This document shows, one piece after another, positions 8,278-16,991 of a stretch of 64,000 nt of DNA. The notes under the pieces are model-generated. The model was not told where the DNA came from, did no database searches, and saw nothing but the letters and a program-made list of their open reading frames with translations. Made by a program: the position numbers and the translations under genes. Source of the stretch: Streptomyces sp. TLI_053 (GTDB taxonomy: Bacteria > Actinomycetota > Actinomycetes > Streptomycetales > Streptomycetaceae). The DNA lies in NCBI RefSeq assembly GCF_900105395.1, contig NZ_LT629775.1, positions 5,979,501-6,043,500 on the forward strand, read 5' to 3'. The first letter of the stretch is position 1; every line of letters starts with the position of its first letter.

Positions 8278-10131
8278 GTGAGTACTGCCGCCGCCCCGAT
8301 GCCGCTCTTCTCCGACGCGAACGAGTCGCACGCGCCCGTCCGGGCCGTCGGCCATGCCGCGCCGACCAGTTCGCACCAGCTCTCCCCGGCCTTCCCCGGC
8401 CGTGCCCCCTGGGGCACCGCGGGCAAGCTCCGGGCCTGGCAGCAGGGGGCGCTGGACAAGTACATCGAGAAGCAGCCGCGAGACTTCCTCGCCGTCGCGA
8501 CCCCGGGCGCCGGTAAGACCACCTTCGCGCTGACGCTGGCCTCGTACCTGCTCCACAACCACCTGGTGCAGCAGATCACCGTGGTCGCGCCGACCGAGCA
8601 CCTGAAGAAGCAGTGGGCCGAGGCCGCCGCCCGGATAGGCATCAAGCTGGACCCCGGCTACTCCTCCGGGCCGCTCTCCCGGGAGTACCACGGCATCGTG
8701 GTCACCTACGCGGGCGTCGGCGTGAACCCGATGCTGCACCGCAACCGCACCGAGGCCCGCAAGACGCTGGTCGTCATGGACGAGATCCACCACGCCGGTG
8801 ACTCGAAGTCCTGGGGCGAGGCGTGTTTCGAGGCCTTCGAGCCGGCCGCCCGGCGCCTCGCGCTGACCGGGACGCCGTTCCGCTCGGACACCAACCCGAT
8901 CCCCTTCGTCCAGTACGAGGCCGGGAGTGACGGCATCCGCAAGTCGGTCGCCGACTACACCTACGGCTACGGGCACGCGCTCGCCGACCACGTCGTCCGT
9001 CCGGTGATCTTCCTGTCCTACAGCGGAAACATGCGCTGGCGCACCAAGTCCGGCGACGAGCTCGAGGCCCGGCTCGGCGAGCCGATGACCAAGGACCTGA
9101 TCGCCCAGGCCTGGCGCACCGCGCTCTCCCCGCAGGGCGAGTGGATCCCCTCCGTGCTGCAGGCGGCCGACCGCCGGCTCACCGAGGTCCGCAAGGCGAT
9201 CCCCGACGCCGGCGGCCTGGTGATCGCCACCGACCAGAACGTGGCCCGCGCCTACGCCAAGATGCTGCGCGAGATCAGCGGCGAGAAGGTCACCCTGGTG
9301 CTCTCCGACGAGACCGAGGCCTCGCAGCGGATCTCCGACTACGCGGCCGGGACCTCGCGCTGGATGGTCGCGGTCCGCATGGTGTCCGAGGGCGTCGACG
9401 TGCCCCGGCTGTGCGTCGGCGTCTACGCCACCTCGATCTCCACGCCGCTGTTCTTCGCCCAGGCCGTCGGCCGCTTCGTGCGCGCCCGCAAGCGCGGCGA
9501 GACCGCCTCCGTCTTCCTGCCGACCGTCCCGATGCTGCTGGGCTTCGCCAACGAGATGGAGCTCCAGCGCGACCATGTGCTGGACCGGCCGAAGAAGGAG
9601 GGCGAGGGCCTCTTCGACGAGGAGGACCGGCTGCTCGCCGAGGCCGAGCGGGCCAACGACGGCCCGGACGGCGCGGGCGGCGACGAGTTCTCCTACGAGG
9701 CGCTGGGCTCCGAGGCGGTCTTCGACCGGGTGCTGTACAACGCCATGGAGTTCGGGATGCAGGCGCACCCGGGCAGCGAGGAGGAGGAGGACTACCTCGG
9801 CATCCCGGGCCTGCTGGAGCCGGACCAGGTGCAGATGCTGCTGCAGAAGCGTCAGCACCGGCAGATCCAGCGGAGCAAGGGCAAGCCGGCCGAGGAGGCC
9901 GATCTGCTGGAGCTGCCGGCCGAGCAGCGGCCGGTGGTGACCCATCAGGAGCTGCGGGAGCTGCGCAAGGAGCTGAACGCGCTGGTGGCCGCCTGGCACC
10001 ACCGCACCGACCAGCCGCACGGTACGGTCCACAACGAGCTGCGGCGGCAGTGCGGCGGTCCGCTGACCGCGCAGGCCACCGCCAATCAGCTGAAGGCGCG
10101 GATCGCCAAGATCCGGGAGTGGGCGAAGTAA
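8278..10131 (+). CDS. Superfamily II DEAD/DEAH-box helicase
   Basis: The protein has 617 residues. GTG 8278 follows GGAG by about four bases, and the frame upstream is open but has no good start. Motif I is TPGAGKTT (about residue 76), motif II is DEIHH, motif III-like is LTGTPF, and motif VI-like is QAVGRFVR. Together they give a complete two-lobe SF2 ATPase of the type that includes UvrB/RecG/type III restriction relatives. The C-terminal ~150 residues are charged and lack a recognised domain. It probably unwinds or remodels DNA or RNA; the substrate is not evident. It is divergent from SsgA-like gene 1 with a ~300-base shared upstream region. Confidence 0.8.
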   Translation: MSTAAAPMPLFSDANESHAPVRAVGHAAPTSSHQLSPAFPGRAPWGTAGKLRAWQQGALDKYIEKQPRDFLAVATPGAGKTTFALTLASYLLHNHLVQQITVVAPTEHLKKQWAEAAARIGIKLDPGYSSGPLSREYHGIVVTYAGVGVNPMLHRNRTEARKTLVVMDEIHHAGDSKSWGEACFEAFEPAARRLALTGTPFRSDTNPIPFVQYEAGSDGIRKSVADYTYGYGHALADHVVRPVIFLSYSGNMRWRTKSGDELEARLGEPMTKDLIAQAWRTALSPQGEWIPSVLQAADRRLTEVRKAIPDAGGLVIATDQNVARAYAKMLREISGEKVTLVLSDETEASQRISDYAAGTSRWMVAVRMVSEGVDVPRLCVGVYATSISTPLFFAQAVGRFVRARKRGETASVFLPTVPMLLGFANEMELQRDHVLDRPKKEGEGLFDEEDRLLAEAERANDGPDGAGGDEFSYEALGSEAVFDRVLYNAMEFGMQAHPGSEEEEDYLGIPGLLEPDQVQMLLQKRQHRQIQRSKGKPAEEADLLELPAEQRPVVTHQELRELRKELNALVAAWHHRTDQPHGTVHNELRRQCGGPLTAQATANQLKARIAKIREWAK

Positions 10132-10624
10132 CGATCCGTCGGATCGGCCGGGTCGCTCGGAGGGTGTCGGGGCGGGGCGGTCGGACCCGCCGTTCCGGGG
10201 GTGGTCCGGGGGTGGGGCGGACGGCGCTCCGGGGGGCGCTCCGGGTTGTTCCCGGCCGCTCCGGGGCCCGTTCCCGGCCGGTCGTCCGGCCCCTCCGATC
10301 CCGGGCGTCTGTCCGGACTTCGGACTGTGCTCGAACTTGCGCCCGGTCGGGCCGGGTGGAATGCGGACCTTTGTCCGCTTCTGTCCGGTCAGGGCGAATT
10401 GATCTTGACCGAATTTTGGACAAACACTTCCGCCGCCGCATTTCCTTCACTACCTTTCCCCCACGCTCTCCCGCCGGGCAACCCCCGCGGGACGGGCATC
10501 GCAGGGCCCCAGGACGTCAAGGACGACACACCGCGGCCCTGGCGCGGCCACCCCCCTGCGCGCGACCACCGAGTCCCGGACCGGCCAGCCGATCCGCGAC
10601 CGCCGCGGAAAGGAATTGCGCGTC
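10132..10624. other. Intergenic region before the IclR gene
   Basis: No gene is supported in these ~490 bases. Positions 10132-10320 are very G+C-rich repeats of CCGGG/TCCGG type. Positions 10390-10450 form the only A+T-rich patch, containing GAATTGATC and GAATTTTGG next to TTGACC, and are the likely promoter region for the IclR-family gene. Confidence 0.4.
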
Positions 10625-11275
10625 GTGACTGCAGAGACCTCCCAGACCCTGGACCGGGGAGTCCGGGTCCTCAAGCTCCTGGCCGACTCGGAGCGCGGGC
10701 TCACCGTGACCGAACTGGCGGCCCGCCTCGCCGTCAACCGGACGGTCGTCTACCGGCTGCTGGCCACCCTGGAACAGCACGGGCTGGTCCGCCGGGACAT
10801 CGGCGGCCGGGCCCGGGTGGGCCTGGGCGTGCTCCGGCTCGCCCACCGGGTCCACCCGCTGCTGCGCGAGGCGGCGCTGCCCGCGTTGCGCAGCCTCGCC
10901 GAGGACCTCGGGGCCACCGCCCATCTGACCCTGGTGGACGGCAACGAGGCGCTCGCGGTGGCCGTCGTCGAACCCAGCTGGACCGACTTCCACGTCGCCT
11001 ACCGGACCGGGCTGCGCCACCCGCTCGGCGAGAGCGCGGCGGGCCGGGCGATCCTGGAGGCCCGGACCTTCCCCAGCCAGCGCCGGCCGGAGCAGGGCTT
11101 CGTCATCACCCGGGCGGAGGAGCAGTCCGGCGCGTCCGGCGCGGCCGCCGCGCTGCTCGGCCTGAGCGGCATCGAGGGCAGCGTCGGCGTGGTGATGCTG
11201 AACGGACTGGTCCCGGAGCGGGTCGGCCCCCGCGTGGTGGAGGCCGCCACCGAGGTGGCCGACGCGTTGCGCTGA
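10625..11275 (+). CDS. IclR-family transcriptional regulator
   Basis: This 216-residue protein starts at GTG 10625; a TTG three codons earlier sits too close to AAAGGA. The N-terminal winged helix-turn-helix is seen in LTVTELAARLAVNRTVVYRLLATLEQHGLV (residues ~27-56). An effector-binding IclR domain follows, with HPLGESAAGRAIL. It is somewhat shorter than the usual ~250 residues in the effector domain. Such proteins bind small metabolites and often control their own promoter. The neighbours do not reveal the target. Confidence 0.85.
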   Translation: MTAETSQTLDRGVRVLKLLADSERGLTVTELAARLAVNRTVVYRLLATLEQHGLVRRDIGGRARVGLGVLRLAHRVHPLLREAALPALRSLAEDLGATAHLTLVDGNEALAVAVVEPSWTDFHVAYRTGLRHPLGESAAGRAILEARTFPSQRRPEQGFVITRAEEQSGASGAAAALLGLSGIEGSVGVVMLNGLVPERVGPRVVEAATEVADALR

Positions 11276-11355
11276 CCGCCCCGGTCCGCCGGGTGGGCCG
11301 TTCGGGTGGCCGTGTGCGTGCCCGCCGGACGGCCCCGGTGTGTTTGGATGCCTCT

Positions 11356-12162
11356 GTGTCCGACACCAAGCTGCCCAAGGCCCTGACCTCCCCCCGGACC
11401 CGGGCCCTCGCGCTCTGCGGCGCGACGGTCGCCGCACTGTTCGGGGTGGCCGCGTTCGTCCCGCTGCCCTACACGCTGACCTTCCCCGGCGTGACCGCGG
11501 ACACCCTCGGCAGCTACCAGGGCCGCCCGGTGCTCACCGTCACCGGCGCGCCGGTCCGGGCCACCCAGGGGCAGCTGCGGATGGTGACCATCTCGGCGAC
11601 CAACCCGGGGGAGCGGACCACGCTGTGGCGTTCGCTCCAGGCCTGGTTCGACGAGGACGAGGCCGTCCGGCCCAGTGAGACGGTCTACCCGCAGGGCGAC
11701 CCGGCGAAGGCCAACGAGGTCACCGCCCAGCAGATGGCCGAGTCCCAGGACGCCGCCACCACGGCCGCGCTCGGCTACCTCCAGCTGTCGCCCGCGCAGG
11801 TGAAGGTCGCGATCGACCTCGGTGACATCGGCGGCCCCAGTGCCGGGCAGATGCTCGCGCTCGGCATCGTCGACAAGCTCCGCGGGGACGGCAAGGGCGG
11901 CGACCTCACCGGCGGGACGACCGTCGCCGGCACCGGGACCATCGACGACCGGGGCGTGATCGGCCCGGTCGGCGGTGTGCCGCTGAAGACCCAGGCGGCG
12001 GCGCGGGACGGCGCGACCGTCTTCCTGGTGCCCAAGGACGAGTGCGCGGACGCCAAGGTCAACCTCCCGGCGGGGCTGCGGCTGGTGCCGGTGGGCACGC
12101 TCGGGGAGTCCGTCTCCGCGCTGGAGGCGCTGCGGTCGGGCGGGGCCGTTCCGGGGTGCTGA
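11356..12162 (+). CDS. Membrane-anchored Lon-like (S16) protein
   Basis: This 268-residue protein starts at GTG. One N-terminal membrane helix (residues ~17-36) leads to an extracytoplasmic domain. The C-terminal half is the Lon proteolytic fold (peptidase S16): DIGGPSAGQM supplies the nucleophilic Ser, and GGVPLKTQAAARDGA supplies the Lys of the Ser-Lys dyad. It resembles the YlbL group, but I do not see the PDZ domain usually found between anchor and protease. It is probably an envelope quality-control protease. A triple tandem repeat follows the stop. Confidence 0.75.
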   Translation: MSDTKLPKALTSPRTRALALCGATVAALFGVAAFVPLPYTLTFPGVTADTLGSYQGRPVLTVTGAPVRATQGQLRMVTISATNPGERTTLWRSLQAWFDEDEAVRPSETVYPQGDPAKANEVTAQQMAESQDAATTAALGYLQLSPAQVKVAIDLGDIGGPSAGQMLALGIVDKLRGDGKGGDLTGGTTVAGTGTIDDRGVIGPVGGVPLKTQAAARDGATVFLVPKDECADAKVNLPAGLRLVPVGTLGESVSALEALRSGGAVPGC

Positions 12163-12248
12163 GCCGCCGGGTTCGGCCGGGCCGCCGGGTTCGGCCGAGC
12201 CGCCGGGTTCCGTCGAGCGGCTGAGCGACTGAGCGGCTGGGCGACTGG
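12163..12248. repeat. Tandem repeats: 3 x 18 bp then 2 x 16 bp
   Basis: GCCGCCGGGTTCGGCCGG at 12163 is repeated at 12181 (one change) and 12199 (three changes). Two 16-base units beginning GCGGCTGAGCGACTGA follow at 12217 and 12233. It lies directly behind the S16 stop, between convergent genes. Confidence 0.8.
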
Positions 12249-12280
12249 GCAAGTGGACGGCCGGACGGTCGGGCGGTGGG

Positions 12281-12904
12281 CTACTCGGCGGCGGCCTGGT
12301 CGACCAGCGGCAGGATCCGGTAGGGCACCGGGTTCTCCAGCGCGATCGCGGTGGAGGACCGGACGATCCCGTCGAAGCCCACCACCCGGTCGATCACCCG
12401 CTGCAGATCGGCGTTCGACCGGGCCACGATCCGCACCATCATGTCGCCGTGCCCGGTGATGGTGTGCAGCTCCAGCACCTCGGGCACGGCCGCCAGATGC
12501 GCGCGCACGTCGGCGCCCTGCCCCTGGGAGATCTCCAGGGTCGCGAAGGCCGTCACCGGGTAGCCGAGCGCCGCCGGGTCCACTTCCGGCCCGAAGCCGC
12601 CGATCACCCCGCGGGCCTGGAGCCGGTCCAGCCGGGCCTGCACGGTGCCGCGGGCCACCTGGAGCCGTCGCGAGCACTCCAGGACACCGATCCGCGGCTC
12701 CTCGGCGAGCAGCCGGATCAGCCGCCCGTCCAGGGCGTCGATGGCGTCGTTGACGCTCCCCGTGACCGCCCCGGCCGCAGGCCCGGACCCGGCTCCGTTC
12801 GCGGTCCCGGCAGCGGCCGGGGCGATGCCGGAATGCCCTTGCCCGGCAGGCGAGTTGGGCGAACCAGGTGCGCCCGTCGGGCTGGCGGCGTGGGCGGGGG
12901 GCAT
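12281..12904 (-). CDS. AsnC/Lrp-family transcriptional regulator
   Basis: This 207-residue protein starts at ATG 12904 behind GGAG. Residues 1-50 are a low-complexity Pro/Ala/Gly extension. The helix-turn-helix follows (DALDGRLIRLLAEEPRIGVLEC..VARGTVQARLDRL), then the RAM effector domain (TITGHGDMMVRIVA). Lrp-type proteins sense amino acids. It is divergent from the hppD-like remnant. In streptomycetes an AsnC-type gene next to hppD is the expected partner for tyrosine catabolism, so this regulator has apparently outlived an intact target. Confidence 0.85.
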   Translation of the reverse strand: MPPAHAASPTGAPGSPNSPAGQGHSGIAPAAAGTANGAGSGPAAGAVTGSVNDAIDALDGRLIRLLAEEPRIGVLECSRRLQVARGTVQARLDRLQARGVIGGFGPEVDPAALGYPVTAFATLEISQGQGADVRAHLAAVPEVLELHTITGHGDMMVRIVARSNADLQRVIDRVVGFDGIVRSSTAIALENPVPYRILPLVDQAAAE

Positions 12905-13104
12905 CGCGGGCTCCGTCCTCGGGTGGGCATTGTGTACAGCGGTGCGGCCGATTCTCCCGCCCCGGAGCACAGCTTGACCAGGAGGAAACGGAACAGTTGC
13001 GCGGATGTCGCCCCGGCGCCACCCTCCAGCCACGACCCCGCGCGCCGGCCCCCACCGGTCCGCGAGCGGAACCGTGGTCCCGTACCCCCACCGGGAGGGC
13101 TGAC

Positions 13105-13638
13105 ATGACCGACACCGCCGCCGAACCCGCGCTGCTCACCGCCGCCGGGCCCGACGAGCCCGGCCTCCTCCCGAGGGGCCGCGCCGACGCGGTGGTCCTC
13201 GTGGTCGGGGACGCCGAGCGGGCGGCCCACCGGTACGCCGTCGCGCTCGGCCTGCGCTGCACCGCGTACGCCGGGCCCGAGACCGGCGAACCCGAGATCG
13301 TCTCCTACGTGCTGCAGGGCCCCGGCACCCGCTTCGTCCTGACCTCGCTGGTCCAGGTGATCGGCCCGCGCGGCCGGGAGCTGGCCGGCCACCTGGCCCG
13401 GCACGGCGACGGCGTGATCGACCTCGCGGTGGCCGTGCCGGACGTCTGTTACGCCTACGACTACGCCGTCGACCGGGGCGCGGCCTCGCTCGCCGAGCCG
13501 TACGAGGTGCGGGACGCGTACGGCACGGTGGTGCTCGCCGCGATCGGGGTGCCCGGCGGGACCAGGCACACCCTGGTCGACCGGTCCCGCTACCGGGGGG
13601 CCTATCTGCCGGGCTACGTGCCCTTCGAGCGGTGGTGA
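13105..13638 (+). pseudogene. hppD: 4-hydroxyphenylpyruvate dioxygenase, N-terminal half only
   Basis: The ATG lies behind GGGAGGG. The 177 residues follow the N-terminal vicinal-oxygen-chelate domain of HppD: DAVVLVVGDAERAAHRYA, FVLTS, HGDGVIDLAV, AEPYEVRD-YGTVVLAAI and TRHTLVDRSRY-GAYLPGYV. HppD proteins are about 380 residues. After PGYV this frame reads PFERW and stops, 34 bases before the convergent gene. All three iron ligands (two His, one Glu) belong to the missing C-terminal half, so it cannot be an active dioxygenase. The reading frame is otherwise clean, so a retained role for the half protein is possible. It is divergent from the AsnC gene. Confidence 0.75.
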
Positions 13639-13668
13639 CGGAGCGCCGGGGGCGCGGGCCGGACCGGC

Positions 13669-14259
13669 TCAGCGGACGACGGTGTCGACCACGGGCGGGT
13701 GCCCGTTCCAGTAGACGAACACCGAATTGGCCTGGTTGTCCTTGGTGAAGTCCACCCGGATCCACTGCGGACCGTCCCAGACCTGCATCTGCCAGCCGGG
13801 GTCCGGGGCGGCCGTGACCAGTGAGGCCCGGTCGGGCCCGAGGTCCAGGGCGACCTTGCCGCCGGGAACGGGATAACTGCGGACGGAGGACGTCGTGCTC
13901 GTGGCCGGCGCCGGACGGTGCGACACGACGGCGGCGGTCGAGGGGGCCGCGGGTGGCGCGGCGGAGGCCGGGGGACCGGGCCTGGACGGGGCGGCCGACG
14001 CCGGGGCGGTGGACGGCGGCGCGGCCGGATCCGGCCGGCCGGCCGACTGCGCGGGGTCCGCCGACGGGGTCGGCGTGGGTCTCGCGCCACCGGCCGACGC
14101 CGGTGAGGGCAGCGGCAGCGCGGTGGGCTGTTCGAACGCGGCCCCGGTCAGCACCGTGTGCACGCCGAACCAGGACAGCGCCACCGCCGCCCCGGTGGCC
14201 GCCGCCCAGGCGCCGAGCTGTACCAGTCCGTTCCGCATAGTGCGCACATCCTGCCCCAT
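13669..14259 (-). CDS. Single-pass membrane or secreted protein, unknown
   Basis: About 196 residues. ATG 14259 is preferred since GGGAG lies five bases upstream. One hydrophobic helix (AWAAATGAAVALSWFGVHTV) is followed by a Pro/Ala/Ser-rich stalk of ~70 residues, then a compact C-terminal domain with Trp-rich GWQMQVWDGPQWIRVDF. Family not recognised. It is divergent from the response regulator gene and may be an extracytoplasmic partner of that two-component system, but this is only positional. Confidence 0.65.
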   Translation of the reverse strand: MGQDVRTMRNGLVQLGAWAAATGAAVALSWFGVHTVLTGAAFEQPTALPLPSPASAGGARPTPTPSADPAQSAGRPDPAAPPSTAPASAAPSRPGPPASAAPPAAPSTAAVVSHRPAPATSTTSSVRSYPVPGGKVALDLGPDRASLVTAAPDPGWQMQVWDGPQWIRVDFTKDNQANSVFVYWNGHPPVVDTVVR

Positions 14260-14416
14260 CACGGCTCCCGGCAGGTGGGCACCCCCGCACTTCCACAGGG
14301 GACTTGCACAAACCCGCGACGTTCCGGGCGAACCCTTCCCGAAGGTTCACGAAGCGCTGCCCGGGGCCACCCCGAGGTACAGACCATTCGGGGTCGATGC
14401 CGTACCGTGCAGCCCC

Positions 14417-15142
14417 ATGGCAACAGTGCTCGTGGTCGAGGACGACCCCTTCGTACGATCCGCCCTCATCCGCCACCTGTCCGACACCGGCCACGCGGTC
14501 CGCAGCGTGGGCACGGCACTCGAGGCGCTGCGCGAGGTCGCCCAGGTCGGCTGCGACCTGGTGATCCTGGACCTCGGACTGCCGGATCTGGACGGCAGCG
14601 AGGCGCTCAAGATGATCCGCGGGCTGACGAACGTCCCGGTCATCATCTCCACCGCCCGCGACGACGAGGCCGAGATCGTCCGGCTGCTCAACGACGGCGC
14701 CGACGACTACCTGGTGAAACCGTTCTCCGGGGAGCACCTGAGCGCCCGGATGGCCGCCGTGCTGCGCCGGCTCGGCGGCGGGGCGGCCCCGGTCAGCCAG
14801 GTGCTCAGGGTCGGCGGGCTGGCGATCGACCTCCAGCGACGGGAGGCCGCACTCGACGGGCGGGCGCTGGACCTGACCCGGCGTGAGTTCGACCTGCTGG
14901 CCTTCCTCGCCGCCCGCCCGGGTGTGGTGGTGCCCCGCAAGGAGATCCTGGCCGAGGTGTGGCGGCAGACCTACGGCGGTGACCAGACGATCGACGTGCA
15001 CCTGTCCTGGCTGCGCCGCAAGCTCGGGGAGACGGCGTCCAGCCCGCGCTACCTGCACACCGTGCGCGGGGTCGGGGTTCGGCTGGAGGCGTCCGGGCAC
15101 CCCGCCGGGCCCGGGCCCGTCCCGGTGGAGCGGCGGACATGA
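14417..15142 (+). CDS. OmpR/PhoB-type response regulator
   Basis: The protein has 241 residues. The receiver domain carries the acidic pair Glu8-Asp9-Asp10, phospho-acceptor Asp52 in VILDLGLPD, and Lys101 in YLVKPFS. The C-terminal winged helix (LTRREFDLLAFLAARPG, DQTIDVHLSWLRRKLGE, YLHTVRGVGVRLE) binds DNA. Its TGA overlaps the histidine kinase ATG by four bases, so kinase and regulator form a coupled pair. Stimulus and targets are not visible. Confidence 0.93.
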   Translation: MATVLVVEDDPFVRSALIRHLSDTGHAVRSVGTALEALREVAQVGCDLVILDLGLPDLDGSEALKMIRGLTNVPVIISTARDDEAEIVRLLNDGADDYLVKPFSGEHLSARMAAVLRRLGGGAAPVSQVLRVGGLAIDLQRREAALDGRALDLTRREFDLLAFLAARPGVVVPRKEILAEVWRQTYGGDQTIDVHLSWLRRKLGETASSPRYLHTVRGVGVRLEASGHPAGPGPVPVERRT

Positions 15143-16725
15143 GGCGGTTGCGGCACTCGCTGCGCTGGGCCCTGATCAAGGCCGCGGTGGCCGGTACCAC
15201 GATGGTCGCGCTGGCCTTCCTCATCCCGCTCGGCCTGATGGTCCAGCAGACCGCCCGGGACCGGGCGTTCACGGCCGCGGAACGGCAGGCGGCGGCGCTC
15301 GGTCCGGCCCTGGCCATCACCACCGACCAGGACGCCATCGCCCGGGCGGTGGCCTCGACGGACGCCGGAGCGCAGGGGCGGATGGCGGTGCACCTGCCGC
15401 CGGCCGCGGCCGCGGCCTCGGGGGCAGGGGCGTCGGGGGCCGGGACAGCCGGGACGGGGGCGTCCGGGACGGGCGCGCCGTCGGGACCGGGCGGTGCCGC
15501 CGGCGGGGTGGCCTCGGCGCCCGGCGGGACGGCGCCGGCGGGGAAGGTCTCGGACGGGACGGCGGCGGGCGCCGCCGCGGGGCCGGCCGCCGGTGCGACC
15601 ATCGGCGAAGTCCGGGCGCTGGCCGCCGATGTGGCCAGTGCCGGGGGCCAGGGACGCTCGTTCACCGTCGAGGTCCCGGGCGGCTACGCGCTGCTCCAGC
15701 CGGTCGCGGTGGACACCGCCCGGACCGCCGTGGTCGAGGTGTTCGTCGCCGACGGCGACCTCACCCGGGGCGTCGCCACCGCCTGGCAGGTGCTCTCCGG
15801 GGTCGCGCTCGGCCTGGTCGCCGTCTCGGTGCTGGTCGCCGACCGGATGGGCGCCCGGATCGTCGGCTCGGCCCGCCGGCTCGCCGCCGCGGCCCGATCG
15901 CTCGGCGCGGGCGACCTCGCCGTCCGGGTGCCGGTGGACGGCAAGCAGGCCGCCGGCAGCCCCGAGGAGCTGCGGGAGGCCGCCCACGCGTTCAACGCCA
16001 TGGCCGACCGGGTGGTCCAGCTGCTGGCCGCCGAACGGGAGTTGGCCGCCGACCTGTCGCACCGGCTGCGCACCCCGCTGACCGTGCTGCGGCTCAACGC
16101 GGCCTCGCTGGGCGAGGGCGACGCGGCCGACGCCACCCGGCACGCGGTGGCGCAGCTGGAGCGCGAGGTCGACCAGATCATCCGCTCGGCCCGCCGGGCA
16201 CCGGAGGACGCCCCCGCCGTCACGGTCGGCTGCGACGCGGCCGAGGTGATCCGTGAGCGGGTCGGCTTCTGGTCGGCGCTCGCCGAGGACGAGGGCCGCC
16301 GCTGGCAGCTGGCCGGCGCGGACCGGGAGACGCCGGTCCCGGTCCAGCGCGGGGATCTGGCCGCCGCCGTGGACGCGCTGCTCGGCAATGTCTTCCGGCA
16401 CACCGGGGTCGGCACCGCGTTCTCGGTGGACGTGCTGGCCACCGGGAGTTCGGTGATCGTGCTGGTCGGCGACGCGGGCCCGGGCTTCACCGATCCGGAG
16501 GCCGCCCTGAAGCGGGGCGAGGGCCACGGCGGCGAGGGCTCCACCGGGCTCGGGCTGGACATCGTCCGCAAGCTCGCCGAGGCCACCGGCGGGGACCTCG
16601 CGCTCGGGCGGTCGGCGGTGCTGGGCGGGGCCGAGATCCGGCTGCGGCTGCGGTCCAGGCCGGACGGCGCCGTGCCGCCCCGGGCCGGTCGGCGCCGTGG
16701 CCGGGGATCGCTGTTCGCGCGCTGA
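15139..16725 (+). CDS. Sensor histidine kinase with low-complexity sensor
   Basis: The protein has 528 residues. TM1 spans about residues 12-36 and TM2 about 212-233, and the extracytoplasmic sensor lies between them. Roughly residues 87-152 of the sensor are almost only Ala/Gly/Ser/Pro/Thr. A HAMP domain, a dimerisation helix with His308 in ADLSHRLRTP, and an ATPase domain (N box ALLGNVFRH, G box GDAGPGF, GSTGLGLDIV) complete a typical kinase. It phosphorylates the regulator encoded just upstream. The low-complexity stretch looks like slippage-expanded sequence and may be a flexible spacer rather than a ligand site. Confidence 0.9.
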   Translation: MRRLRHSLRWALIKAAVAGTTMVALAFLIPLGLMVQQTARDRAFTAAERQAAALGPALAITTDQDAIARAVASTDAGAQGRMAVHLPPAAAAASGAGASGAGTAGTGASGTGAPSGPGGAAGGVASAPGGTAPAGKVSDGTAAGAAAGPAAGATIGEVRALAADVASAGGQGRSFTVEVPGGYALLQPVAVDTARTAVVEVFVADGDLTRGVATAWQVLSGVALGLVAVSVLVADRMGARIVGSARRLAAAARSLGAGDLAVRVPVDGKQAAGSPEELREAAHAFNAMADRVVQLLAAERELAADLSHRLRTPLTVLRLNAASLGEGDAADATRHAVAQLEREVDQIIRSARRAPEDAPAVTVGCDAAEVIRERVGFWSALAEDEGRRWQLAGADRETPVPVQRGDLAAAVDALLGNVFRHTGVGTAFSVDVLATGSSVIVLVGDAGPGFTDPEAALKRGEGHGGEGSTGLGLDIVRKLAEATGGDLALGRSAVLGGAEIRLRLRSRPDGAVPPRAGRRRGRGSLFAR

Positions 16726-16991
16726 GCGGGGGACCGCGGAGCGGTTGAAGAAAGGTTTCGGCGCCGACGGCGGCCACCGGGGCCGGGCGGGGTCCGGGCC
16801 GGTCAGGGTGGGTTCCGGGCCGGTCAGGACCCGGCGGCGGGCCGGAGGGCGTCTTTCTTAAGCGCGTCGTAAGGGAGTTCTACCCCTGGCTCAGCAGGCG
16901 GATTCCGGCCGTTCGCCCCCGCTAGCGTCGTCCGCGTCGGCCGCGCCGGTCACCCCCGACCGCGCATCTGCCAGCCCCGGAGGTACGCCCC

